The translations under genes were made by a program, and so were the position numbers. The notes beneath the pieces are model-generated. The model was not told where the DNA came from. It saw only the letters and a program-made list of their open reading frames with translations, and made no database searches. Shown here in pieces: positions 8,713 to 15,811 of a stretch of 42,543 nt of DNA; positions within the stretch are counted from its first letter, which is position 1, and each line of letters opens with the position of its first letter. The stretch covers positions 1 to 42,543 of the forward strand of contig JAKCCY010000007.1 in NCBI GenBank assembly GCA_021838765.1, in the 5' to 3' direction. The stretch is from Nitrospirota bacterium (lineage in GTDB: Bacteria; Nitrospirota_A; Leptospirillia; Leptospirillales; Leptospirillaceae).

Positions 8713-9462
8713 TTAGGATGAGAGGGATTCGAGAATGTCATCCGGAATGTCAAAATTCGCATAGACATGCTGGACATCGTCATGATCTTCCAGCATTTCC
8801 ATGAGGCGCATCATGGTTTGTGCATCCTTTCCTTCCAGAGGAACCGTTGTTTGGGGAATCATCGTGACTTCTGCGAAGGATGGAGTGATTTTTTTGGATT
8901 TGATGACTTCAAGAACATGGGAAAAATCCTGGGGAGCGGTCAAAAACTCATAGACGTCCTCATGGATTACGGCATCGTCCGCTCCCGCCTCGAGGGCGAG
9001 ATCCATGACCTGATCTTCAGGAAGTGAGGACTTGTCCACGGTAATAAGACCCTTGCTGTCGAACATCCATGACACACATCCGTTTTCCCCGAGAGCTCCC
9101 CCATTCTTGGAAAAAATGGTCCGGAGTTCCGGAACGGTCCTGTTTTTGTTATCCGTCATGACTTTCAGAATGATCGCCACGCCTTTTGGACCATGTCCCT
9201 CGAACTGGTATTCCTCATATTGGGCTCCGGGGATTTCTCCGGTTCCGCGCTGGATGGCCTTCTTGATGTTGTCCTGGGGCATATTGTCTTCCCGGGCCTT
9301 CAAGATCGCGGTCCTTAACCGGGGATTCCCCTCTGGATCCCCGCCACCAATTCTTGCGGCAACCGCTATTTCCTTGGCGTGGCGGGTAAAGATCTTTCCG
9401 CGTTTTGAGTCGATGATTGCTTTCTTATGCTTGGTGGTTGCCCATTTCGAGTGACCGGACAA
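8713..9462 (-). CDS. YebC/PmpR family protein
   Basis: A 249-residue protein of the YebC/TACO1 family, described in the literature as DNA-binding regulators and as factors that relieve ribosome stalling. The N-terminus SGHSKWATTKHKKA is nearly invariant in the family; GGDPEGNPRLR and GENGCVSWMF are further matching blocks, and the length is normal. The start codon is TTG at 9462, with GGGGGAG just upstream; no ATG could retain the conserved N-terminus. It heads the minus-strand series that continues into pheA. The usual ruvC neighbour is absent from this window. Confidence 0.95.
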   Translation of the reverse strand: MSGHSKWATTKHKKAIIDSKRGKIFTRHAKEIAVAARIGGGDPEGNPRLRTAILKAREDNMPQDNIKKAIQRGTGEIPGAQYEEYQFEGHGPKGVAIILKVMTDNKNRTVPELRTIFSKNGGALGENGCVSWMFDSKGLITVDKSSLPEDQVMDLALEAGADDAVIHEDVYEFLTAPQDFSHVLEVIKSKKITPSFAEVTMIPQTTVPLEGKDAQTMMRLMEMLEDHDDVQHVYANFDIPDDILESLSS

Positions 9463-9570
9463 GGTCTCCCCCTTATAGATAAGTTAAGACTGAAAGGCTG
9501 TTTTGAATTTTTCCCCTTCCGACATGGAGATGCTGGATTCTTTCTGACAGTCGGAACGGGTATTTGTGGG

Positions 9571-9600
9571 ATCGTAACATAACGGGCTGATTCGGGGCAA
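9571..9600 (-). promoter_or_regulatory. Candidate promoter for the yebC-pheA-aro series
   Basis: On the minus strand TTGCCC (9600-9595) is followed after 18 bases by TACGAT (9576-9571), with TG one base before the -10 box (extended -10). It lies about 110 bases before the yebC TTG start. Each hexamer matches four of six consensus positions, so this is a weak prediction based on position and the extended -10. Confidence 0.3.
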
Positions 9601-9750
9601 AAAGGATCTTTCAGACGATTGGTGGTCCTGAGGATGAAGTCCTGTTCGGGATGGTTCGGGGGATAGACGAGGTTTTTGCCCGCGGCTTTCCGGAGTTCAA
9701 AAACGTCAAGGGAAGTTGTTTGTTTTCATGTCGTGCAAGAGATTCCTGTT

Positions 9751-9930
9751 TCAGTTTCTCTGGAAAAAAAGAGGATTTTGGGGGGAGAGTTCAGTGTTGA
9801 ATGAGGGTCTGGTGGAGAGGCAGAACAAAAGGCACCTGAAAAGAATGAGAAACAGAAGGAGGATCAGTACGATAAAAAAGAGTTTTGATTTCCAGTCTGG
9901 AACGGGCCGTTTTTTTATTGATACCAGCAT
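9751..9930 (-). CDS. Possible small single-pass membrane protein
   Basis: A 59-residue frame starting MLVSIKKRPVPDWKSK, followed by an almost pure Leu/Ile/Phe segment of about 20 residues (17-37) and a polar tail. The basic N-terminus before the hydrophobic segment fits the positive-inside rule. GGGGGTGG lies four bases before the ATG, a usable ribosome site. No family recognised. The hydrophobic stretch is the complement of a purine-rich stretch on the other strand, so it may simply reflect base composition; a plus-strand frame of similar length also exists here. Confidence 0.25.
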   Translation of the reverse strand: MLVSIKKRPVPDWKSKLFFIVLILLLFLILFRCLLFCLSTRPSFNTELSPQNPLFFQRN

Positions 9931-10064
9931 CGAACCACCCCCAGCGCCCAAAAGAGCGCTCATCTCAGGTAGACTCGGAGAGTTCCTGACAGCTTCCATG
10001 AAGCAGTCGGATGATCAGGATTTCCCATTTTTCGGATCTTCATGGAGCTTTCGATCGCCCCAAA

Positions 10065-10163
10065 ATGGGGAGAATCTTTTGTCAGATCATCCCCTCCCCA
10101 TAAAGGCTTTATGCAAGTCCCTGAAGAAGAAAGACTCCCTAGGGTTGCTTCAGTGATGGGGAG
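10065..10163. repeat. ATGGGGAG / CTCCCCAT / ATGGGGAG repeat set
   Basis: Three perfect 8-base elements: ATGGGGAG at 10065-10072 and again at 10156-10163, with the inverted copy CTCCCCAT between them at 10094-10101. In RNA the middle copy could pair with either flank but not both. A chance occurrence cannot be excluded, and it is not known whether this region is transcribed. Confidence 0.4.
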
Positions 10164-10294
10164 ATCCGCCCTCATGACCGTCTACCTTTTGAAAAGGCAT
10201 TCCTGATCAAAAGATCGACCCTCTTTACTATACTCTTATCGGCAGAATTCACAGAAACTTGTCTGACCCTGAATTGCTGGAGGAGAATGAAGTG

Positions 10295-10426
10295 ATGTCA
10301 GATTTGACGGGTTGCAGAAAAAGGTTTTCCATGTTTATAGGAGAACATAAGGGAGTAGCTGTCGGAGTGTGCTTGGTGCACACTGTTTTTAGAGAATGTA
10401 TCGGATCGATCCTGGTGGAAGCCTGA
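10295..10426 (+). CDS. Leader ORF (43 codons) before the FUSC efflux gene
   Basis: No family recognised. The ORF starts MSDLTGCRKRFSMF and has three Cys codons (7, 26 and 35). GGAGGAG lies nine bases before its ATG, a strong ribosome site, and its TGA ends one base before the TTG start of the efflux gene, so translation could pass from one to the other. Codons 24-30 lie within a hairpin followed by a T-run (10366-10390). This arrangement looks like a translated leader controlling transcription of the efflux operon, but a true small protein remains possible. A two-codon ORF (ATG AAG TGA) precedes it and shares its last base with this start. Confidence 0.5.
   Translation: MSDLTGCRKRFSMFIGEHKGVAVGVCLVHTVFRECIGSILVEA
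10366..10390 (+). terminator. Intrinsic-terminator-like hairpin inside the FUSC leader
   Basis: AGTGTGC (10366-10372), loop TTGGT, then the perfect complement GCACACT (10378-10384), followed directly by GTTTTT. A 7-bp stem plus U-run is the form of an intrinsic terminator. It lies inside the 43-codon leader ORF and 38 bases before the FUSC start, so it would act as an attenuator, or as the 3' end of a short RNA of roughly 150 bases. A ribosome translating the leader would cover the stem and block termination. Confidence 0.55.
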
Positions 10427-10427
10427 T

Positions 10428-12479
10428 TTGAAAAGTTTGGATGAAGTTCTGTCGATTGCCGGATTAAGGTCTGTGTCCGGAGATGTTTTATTTTCTTTCA
10501 AGACCCTTATTGCGGCTGGATTTGCCCTCTATATCGCCTTTTCCCTGAATCTTCCCCAGGCCTACTGGGCCCTGGTCACAGTTCTGATCATTGCCCAGCC
10601 ATATTCAGGGATGATCCGCTCGAAGGCCCTATATCGTGTTATTGGCACGATCGTTGGTGCCAGCTTTGTTGTTTTCATCATGCCGCTTCTGATCAACTCC
10701 CCGGAATTGTTTTCCATTGCCATTTGCCTTTGGATTGCCATCTGTCTTTTTCTGTCTCTTTATGATGGCTCACCAAGGAGCTACGGATTTATTCTGGGAG
10801 GATATACCTCGGCTCTCATCGGATTTCCTGCGGTGGACTCTCCCGGAAGTATCTTTCTGCTGGCAAGATCCCGGGTTGAAGAGGTTGTTCTGGGCGTTCT
10901 GACGACATTTTTGGTCAATGAGCTTTTTTTCCCACGTCAAGTCACACCCCTGCTCCTTTTACGGATGGATAAGTGGCTTTCCCATGTTGCGAAATGGGGG
11001 GGAGAGGAAGTTTCCGGACGGGGTATGACTCCTGGAGTGCCACATAGCCTTGGCGGGGAGATTTCAACGATGTCTGCCATGGGGATTCATGCTGCGTATG
11101 AATCCCCGGATCCAAGGGTTTCGGGGTGGCTGGAGGCACTGATGTCCCGGATGCGTGACCTCCTGCCGGTTTTTGTCGATCTCAAGATCCATCGAAAAGC
11201 CCTTTCCCGTTTTTCTCCGGCCCTCTCGTCCGATCTCGAAATCCTGGGCAGGGAGATTGACGACTGGATGTCGGGAAAGCATCATCTTTCTTCAAAAGAG
11301 ATGGATCAGATGGTTTCCCGGTGGTTTTCGGAACATGGAATTTCTTTCGGGTTACTGAAAGGTGGCACGATTCCGACAGAACTCGGCTCCTTGATGGAGC
11401 GACTTTCCCGGCGTTTTCACGAACTCGTGATAATCTGGGGAGACTGTCGGCGCATGCGCCAAAGAATTGCCCATGGAGGTGTTGAGGAACCCCCAACGCC
11501 GAAGGGTCGGGTTTCGGTGTTCCGTGATCCGCTTCTCCCGTTTCTTTCGGCGCTGGCTGTCTCTCTTGCTGTGGGGACCTCCATATTCATCTGGAGAGCG
11601 CTTGATTGGCCAGAAGGTTTTGCCGCAGCAATGATGGCGGCGGTTAGCGGTACCTTTTTTGCCGCGATGGATGATCCTTCAGGAGCGATTCTGGATTTTC
11701 TGGCAAAGATCAATATCGGATCCGCCGCAGGATTGGTCACACTCTTTTTCTTCCTTCCCCAGGTTCACGACTTTGCCGGACTGATGGCGGTTATGGGAAT
11801 TGTCCTGATCCCTGCCGGGATCGTGTTGGCCCGTCCCGACGGTCCGCTCAAAGTGCTTCCATTCATGATCGGATTTTCAGGATTGATTGCCTTGCAGTCA
11901 ACCTACCATGCAGACTTCTCCCATGCATGGAATACCGCGATTTCAGAGGCTGTAGGTGTGTTTCTGGCGGCTCTTTCAACGGTATTGGTCCGGTCGGTGG
12001 GGGTGACGTTCAGCATCCGGAGGATCCTGTCATCGATCCATATGGAAATTGTCCAGCTGGCGAACCTTCAGGGAAAGATGGACCGGAGTGTGTTTGTGGA
12101 CCACATGTTTGACAGGATCGCACCATTGATGTCGAGGATGGGCGTCCTTGGAATGGATGCGCGGAAAAATCATCCGGATGGACTCTATGATATGGTTGTT
12201 GGTCTCGACCTGATCCGGCTTGGAGAGATCCGGGAAAAATTGCCTCCGGAGATGGGGGATTCCATTTCCCGGCTGACACTTGCCATCGGTACCTATTACG
12301 ATCGACCGGGAGAAGCCGGGAAGAAGGTCTTGAAATCCCTGTTCGACGAGGTTTGGCTCAAAATTGTCGATTCAACGGACATGGATCTTGAATCCGAAAC
12401 GCTCTCCCTTCTCGCCAGTCTTCGATGGACACTTGACGGAGGGGGGTTTATGGCATCTTCCGATGGGAGGGCCAGATGA
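10428..12479 (+). CDS. FUSC-family (AaeB-like) aromatic acid efflux pump
   Basis: A 683-residue inner-membrane protein of the fusaric-acid-resistance/AaeB family, which exports aromatic carboxylic acids. Layout: N-terminal hydrophobic block (about 25-165) with LPQAYWALVTVLIIAQPYSG, typical of the family; a soluble middle (about 170-355); and a second hydrophobic block (about 360-530) with DWPEGFAAAMMAAVSGTFFA, again typical. The start is TTG at 10428 with GGTGGAAG upstream; no nearer ATG fits. It ends in an ATGA overlap with the DUF1656 gene, and an adaptor follows, giving the AaeB-AaeX-AaeA set. Its leader ORF and hairpin suggest attenuation control. Substrate is inferred from the family only. 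Confidence 0.9.
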   Translation: MKSLDEVLSIAGLRSVSGDVLFSFKTLIAAGFALYIAFSLNLPQAYWALVTVLIIAQPYSGMIRSKALYRVIGTIVGASFVVFIMPLLINSPELFSIAICLWIAICLFLSLYDGSPRSYGFILGGYTSALIGFPAVDSPGSIFLLARSRVEEVVLGVLTTFLVNELFFPRQVTPLLLLRMDKWLSHVAKWGGEEVSGRGMTPGVPHSLGGEISTMSAMGIHAAYESPDPRVSGWLEALMSRMRDLLPVFVDLKIHRKALSRFSPALSSDLEILGREIDDWMSGKHHLSSKEMDQMVSRWFSEHGISFGLLKGGTIPTELGSLMERLSRRFHELVIIWGDCRRMRQRIAHGGVEEPPTPKGRVSVFRDPLLPFLSALAVSLAVGTSIFIWRALDWPEGFAAAMMAAVSGTFFAAMDDPSGAILDFLAKINIGSAAGLVTLFFFLPQVHDFAGLMAVMGIVLIPAGIVLARPDGPLKVLPFMIGFSGLIALQSTYHADFSHAWNTAISEAVGVFLAALSTVLVRSVGVTFSIRRILSSIHMEIVQLANLQGKMDRSVFVDHMFDRIAPLMSRMGVLGMDARKNHPDGLYDMVVGLDLIRLGEIREKLPPEMGDSISRLTLAIGTYYDRPGEAGKKVLKSLFDEVWLKIVDSTDMDLESETLSLLASLRWTLDGGGFMASSDGRAR

Positions 12480-12670
12480 AAGAGATCGATGTTTTGGGGC
12501 TTTTCTTTCCACCGTTTCTGATCTGGGGAGTGATTGCCTTTTTGATTCTTGGATGGTTGAGGGTTTTGTTGGCCAGAATTGGTTTCTATCGTTTTGTCTG
12601 GCATCGTTCCCTTGTGGATATTGCTCTCTGGGTGATCGTTTCGGGAGTCGTTGTCACTTTTTTGGGTTAG
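12476..12670 (+). CDS. DUF1656 (AaeX-like) small membrane protein
   Basis: A 64-residue protein with two hydrophobic segments (about 9-32 and 45-63) separated by a short basic loop. The N-terminus KEIDVLGLFFPPF matches the DUF1656 pattern of AaeX, a small subunit regularly encoded between or beside FUSC pumps and their HlyD adaptors. Its role is not established; a structural or assembly partner of the pump is likely. The ATG overlaps the upstream stop (ATGA), and GGGAGGG lies just before it. The adaptor gene starts 10 bases downstream. Confidence 0.9.
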   Translation: MKEIDVLGLFFPPFLIWGVIAFLILGWLRVLLARIGFYRFVWHRSLVDIALWVIVSGVVVTFLG

Positions 12671-12680
12671 GGGAGGACTA

Positions 12681-13577
12681 TTGGCAGGAAATTCGTCTCT
12701 CATGTCTCGGGTAGCCTTGACACTTGTGATATTGATTCTGGCCTCTTTTGTCGGCTGGAGACTGTGGGTGTATTACCTTGAGGCTCCTTGGACCCGTGAT
12801 GGGAAGATCCGGGCTGACTTTATCTCTGTCGCTCCGGATGTTTCCGGTTTGGTCAGCCAGATTTTTGTCCATGAGAATGATCAGGTCAAAAAAGGCGACA
12901 TTCTCTTCCGTATCGATCCGGAACGTTTTCGAATCGCGATCCTCCAAGCCCGGGCGAGGGTTCTTGGTACGATGGCCGTTATGGATGAGGCAGGCCGCAA
13001 TGCCAGAAGGTACCATCAACTCATGCTGAACGGAGACGCTACGCGGGAAGTGGCGAGAAATATGGAAGCCCGATATGAAAAATCGCGGGCCGACTATCAG
13101 GAAGCGATGGCGCAGCTCTCCCTTTCCATCCTGGACCAGAAGCGTTCTGAAGTCCGGGCCCGGGTCAACGGAAAAATTGCAAACATGACTCTTGAGCCGG
13201 GGGATTATGTTCATCGTGGAGATGGCGTCCTCTCGCTCGTCGATACGGACTCTCTCCATGTCGACGGCTACTTTGAGGAGACAAAACTGTCGAGAATCCA
13301 CATCGGCGATCCTGTTGAAATTCGGATGATGGGGGCCCGTCGTTCCATATGGGGACATGTGAGCGGTATCGCGGGAGGTATTCGGGACAGGGAGAGGCAT
13401 GAGCGTCCGGGAAGCCCTCCTGATGTCAACCCGACATTCAGTTGGGTCAGGCTCGCCCAGAGGATCCCGGTAAGGGTCCATCTTGACAAGGTTCCTCCCG
13501 GTCTGAGACTTGTTTCGGGAAGAACGGTGACCGTGATTGACCGGAAAGGTCCACTTGTTGGCAAGTTGTTTCCGTAA
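12681..13577 (+). CDS. HlyD-family periplasmic adaptor (AaeA-like)
   Basis: A 298-residue membrane-fusion protein that would link the FUSC pump to an outer-membrane channel. There is one N-terminal membrane anchor (about 10-28), then a barrel-sandwich hybrid half-motif starting TRDGKIRADFISVAPDVSG, a helical hairpin (about 80-150), and the second lipoyl half, which includes LEPGDYV, with a beta-barrel region after it. The chosen start is TTG at 12681, with GGGGAGG four bases upstream; the frame extends to a TTG at 12651 inside the preceding gene, and ATG at 12702 is another option. It completes the efflux operon. No outer-membrane channel gene is nearby. Confidence 0.9.
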   Translation: MAGNSSLMSRVALTLVILILASFVGWRLWVYYLEAPWTRDGKIRADFISVAPDVSGLVSQIFVHENDQVKKGDILFRIDPERFRIAILQARARVLGTMAVMDEAGRNARRYHQLMLNGDATREVARNMEARYEKSRADYQEAMAQLSLSILDQKRSEVRARVNGKIANMTLEPGDYVHRGDGVLSLVDTDSLHVDGYFEETKLSRIHIGDPVEIRMMGARRSIWGHVSGIAGGIRDRERHERPGSPPDVNPTFSWVRLAQRIPVRVHLDKVPPGLRLVSGRTVTVIDRKGPLVGKLFP

Positions 13578-13888
13578 TGCATTGATTTTTAATCAGGATA
13601 TAATCCTGAATCGGAAAAAAACTTGCTAGATTCATCTCTGGCATGCTAGGGTTCTTGTGAGCCATTGAGTGGCCGGCCGAAAGTTTTTGACCACCCCCAA
13701 GTTGATCGAACCAAACAAACTTCCATCGAACCTTTTTCTCCAATCGCCCAGATTTCGCGATCGGCCATTTTTTATTTTTGGCGATTGAAGATTTTGGATC
13801 AATAACCATATTTTGGGGTGTTTGTTTTTCTTTTCAACTCGTCAGAAGATTGCCTCTCCCGGAGGAAAACCAAAAGGAGATCAGTTTT
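13578..13888 (+). promoter_or_regulatory. treZ upstream region with operator-like repeats
   Basis: About 310 non-coding bases before the trehalose operon. TCAGGATATAATCCTGA at 13593-13609 is a perfect 7-bp inverted repeat around a consensus -10 box TATAAT (13599-13604), but no good -35 lies 16-18 bases upstream. ATCGAACC occurs at 13705-13712 and again at 13725-13732, exactly 20 bases apart, i.e. on the same face of the helix. CAATCGCC (13741-13748) and GGCGATTG (13780-13787) form an 8-bp inverted pair. A second weak promoter, TTGAAG (13785-13790), 18 bases, TATTTT (13809-13814), is closer to treZ. Confidence 0.4.
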
Positions 13889-15811
13889 ATGGATTGTTCC
13901 GGTCACCATCTGATTTCCCGAAATGACATCGACTCTGTCGCACTTGATCATGCACTTGGACCCATTGGTGCCGTTCTCCAAAAGGATGGTTCCGTTCTTT
14001 TCAGGGTGTGGGCCCCACAATTTTCTCATGTCCATCTGGTCCTGCCCGATCAAAAAAAATCCCCCCTTTTAATGGTTTCTGAAGGAAATGGGTACCATCA
14101 TCTCTCACTTTCAGGTATTGGCGTCGGGACCCGCTATCTTTTCCAGCTTGAGGGAGTCGGAACCTATCCGGATCCGGCATCAAGGTGGCAGCCGGATGGC
14201 GTGCACAAAGCCTCCGCCGTGTGGTTCCCGGAGGAATCCTTTCCCTCTCCTCTCCCCGCTTGGCAGGGCCACAGGCTCGACTCCCTGATCATCTATGAGC
14301 TCCATGTCGGAACCTTTACCGCTGAAGGGACATTCGACGGACTCATCCAACATCTTGGACATTTGCAAGAGCTTGGTGTCACCGCGATTGAGGTCATGCC
14401 GGTCGCCTCCTTTCCGGGAGAGCGGAACTGGGGGTATGATGGCGTTTATCTGTTTGCTGTTCAGCAGTCCTATGGTGGCCCCGACGGTTTTGGCCGGTTT
14501 GTCCGTGGCTGTCATGAACGTGGAATTTCGGTCCTTTTGGATGTTGTCTATAACCACCTGGGTCCTGAAGGAAATTATCTCGGAAAGTTTGCTCCCTATT
14601 TTTCAAAAATCTCCCGGACCCCCTGGGGTGATGCGATCAATTTCGATGGCCCCGAGAGTGATCATGTCCGACATTTTTTTCTGGAGAACCTTCGCACCTA
14701 TTTAGAGGTCTTTGATGTGGACGGGTTCCGGTTCGACGCGATCCATGCCATCATCGACCAGTCCCCGGTTCCTTTTCTGACAGATGTTTCAAGGCTTTGT
14801 CGTCAGATTTCCGAAAAACGGGGAAGACCGGTTCACCTGATCGGTGAGTCCCATCAGAATGACCGCAGGGCGGTTCTTCCGGAAGATCAAAACGGAATCG
14901 GTTTCGACAGCCAGTGGAGTGATGACTTTCACCATGCCCTTCATGTTTTCCTGACAGGGGAAAGGGAAGGGTATTATCAGGACTTTTCCGGAGCGTCCGA
15001 CCTGCCCCGCATTTTTTCAGAAGGTTTTCTGTATCAGGGCGAATATGCCCCTTCATTCAGGCGTCGCAGGGGCTCTTCTCCTGAGGGGCTTTCCGGCTCT
15101 TCCTTCGTTGTTTTCTCCCAAAATCATGACCAAGTGGGCAATCGGCCGGCGGCTGACCGGCTTACCGCAAGAATTCCCGATGCCGGACTGCGTCTCGCGG
15201 CTTCCCTGACGCTCCTGTCTCCTTTTTTGCCACTTCTTTTTATGGGGGAAGAGTTTGGCGAGACGAACCCCTTCCATTATTTTACAAGCCATGGAGACGA
15301 GGATCTGATCAACGCTGTTCGGGAGGGGAGAAAAAGGGAGTTCCAGGATTTTCCCGGATGGACGGATCATCTTGATCCGCAGGGGTTGGAGGTGTTTGAA
15401 AACTCCCGGTTGTCCATGCTCGACCCCGGAAGTCGGATCGGCTCCTCGCTCAAGCTTTATGCCTTTTATCGGGAGCTGATTCGCATCAGGAAATCCTATC
15501 CGGCTCTTGTGCCGCCGAACACTCTTCCTGGTCCGGATTGTCGTCTCCTTCCATCCAATCCTCCCCTATTGCTGGTTCGTCGGGAGGGTGGCGGGGAAGT
15601 GGTTCTGATTGTCGGGAACCTGTCAGAGTTACCACAAAGACTCGGGAACATCCTTTCCAACGCTCCGGGGCGGTGGTCAAAAGTTCTCGACTCCGAAGAA
15701 GAACGGTGGGGTGGGGGAGGCAGTCTCTTTCCGGAGAGACTGGAGTCCTCTTCTGATGAAAATGTTTGTGCTCCTTATCAGGTCGCTCTCTACCGGGGGG
15801 TGGCCTCTTGA
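13889..15811 (+). CDS. treZ: Malto-oligosyltrehalose trehalohydrolase
   Basis: A 640-residue GH13 enzyme that releases trehalose from maltooligosyl-trehalose made by TreY. An N-terminal CBM48-like domain (about 20-115, with FRVWAPQ) precedes the (beta/alpha)8 barrel. Catalytic blocks are intact: region I DVVYNH (218-223), nucleophile Asp283 in GFRFDAIH, acid/base Glu320 in LIGES, and SQNHDQVGNR with the transition-state Asp. ATG at 13889 has AAGGAG ten bases upstream; the open frame to 13778 has no ribosome site. Its TGA overlaps the TTG start of treY. It opens a six-gene trehalose/glucan operon. Confidence 0.95.
   Translation: MDCSGHHLISRNDIDSVALDHALGPIGAVLQKDGSVLFRVWAPQFSHVHLVLPDQKKSPLLMVSEGNGYHHLSLSGIGVGTRYLFQLEGVGTYPDPASRWQPDGVHKASAVWFPEESFPSPLPAWQGHRLDSLIIYELHVGTFTAEGTFDGLIQHLGHLQELGVTAIEVMPVASFPGERNWGYDGVYLFAVQQSYGGPDGFGRFVRGCHERGISVLLDVVYNHLGPEGNYLGKFAPYFSKISRTPWGDAINFDGPESDHVRHFFLENLRTYLEVFDVDGFRFDAIHAIIDQSPVPFLTDVSRLCRQISEKRGRPVHLIGESHQNDRRAVLPEDQNGIGFDSQWSDDFHHALHVFLTGEREGYYQDFSGASDLPRIFSEGFLYQGEYAPSFRRRRGSSPEGLSGSSFVVFSQNHDQVGNRPAADRLTARIPDAGLRLAASLTLLSPFLPLLFMGEEFGETNPFHYFTSHGDEDLINAVREGRKREFQDFPGWTDHLDPQGLEVFENSRLSMLDPGSRIGSSLKLYAFYRELIRIRKSYPALVPPNTLPGPDCRLLPSNPPLLLVRREGGGEVVLIVGNLSELPQRLGNILSNAPGRWSKVLDSEEERWGGGGSLFPERLESSSDENVCAPYQVALYRGVAS

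Larger units (their letters stand above)
9463..10294. other. Divergent intergenic region without a firm gene
   Basis: About 830 bases separate the minus-strand yebC series from the plus-strand efflux operon. It holds a candidate yebC promoter, one possible small membrane-protein ORF (9751-9930, minus), a competing plus-strand open frame (GTG at about 9795 to 10156) with no recognisable domain, and a set of three ATGGGGAG/CTCCCCAT repeats at 10065-10163. A TATACT box at 10229-10234 could be the -10 for the efflux leader, but no good -35 precedes it. Confidence 0.5.

Noticed and set aside
9795..10156. Plus-strand open frame from a GTG with GGGGGGAGAG upstream
   Set aside because: No recognisable domain, unusual composition (Lys/Arg- and Ser-rich), and it overlaps a competing minus-strand frame; not supported enough to list as a gene.
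10189..10234. TTGAAA and TATACT as a promoter pair for the FUSC leader
   Set aside because: The spacer is 34 bases, far too long; only the TATACT box remains as a weak -10 candidate.
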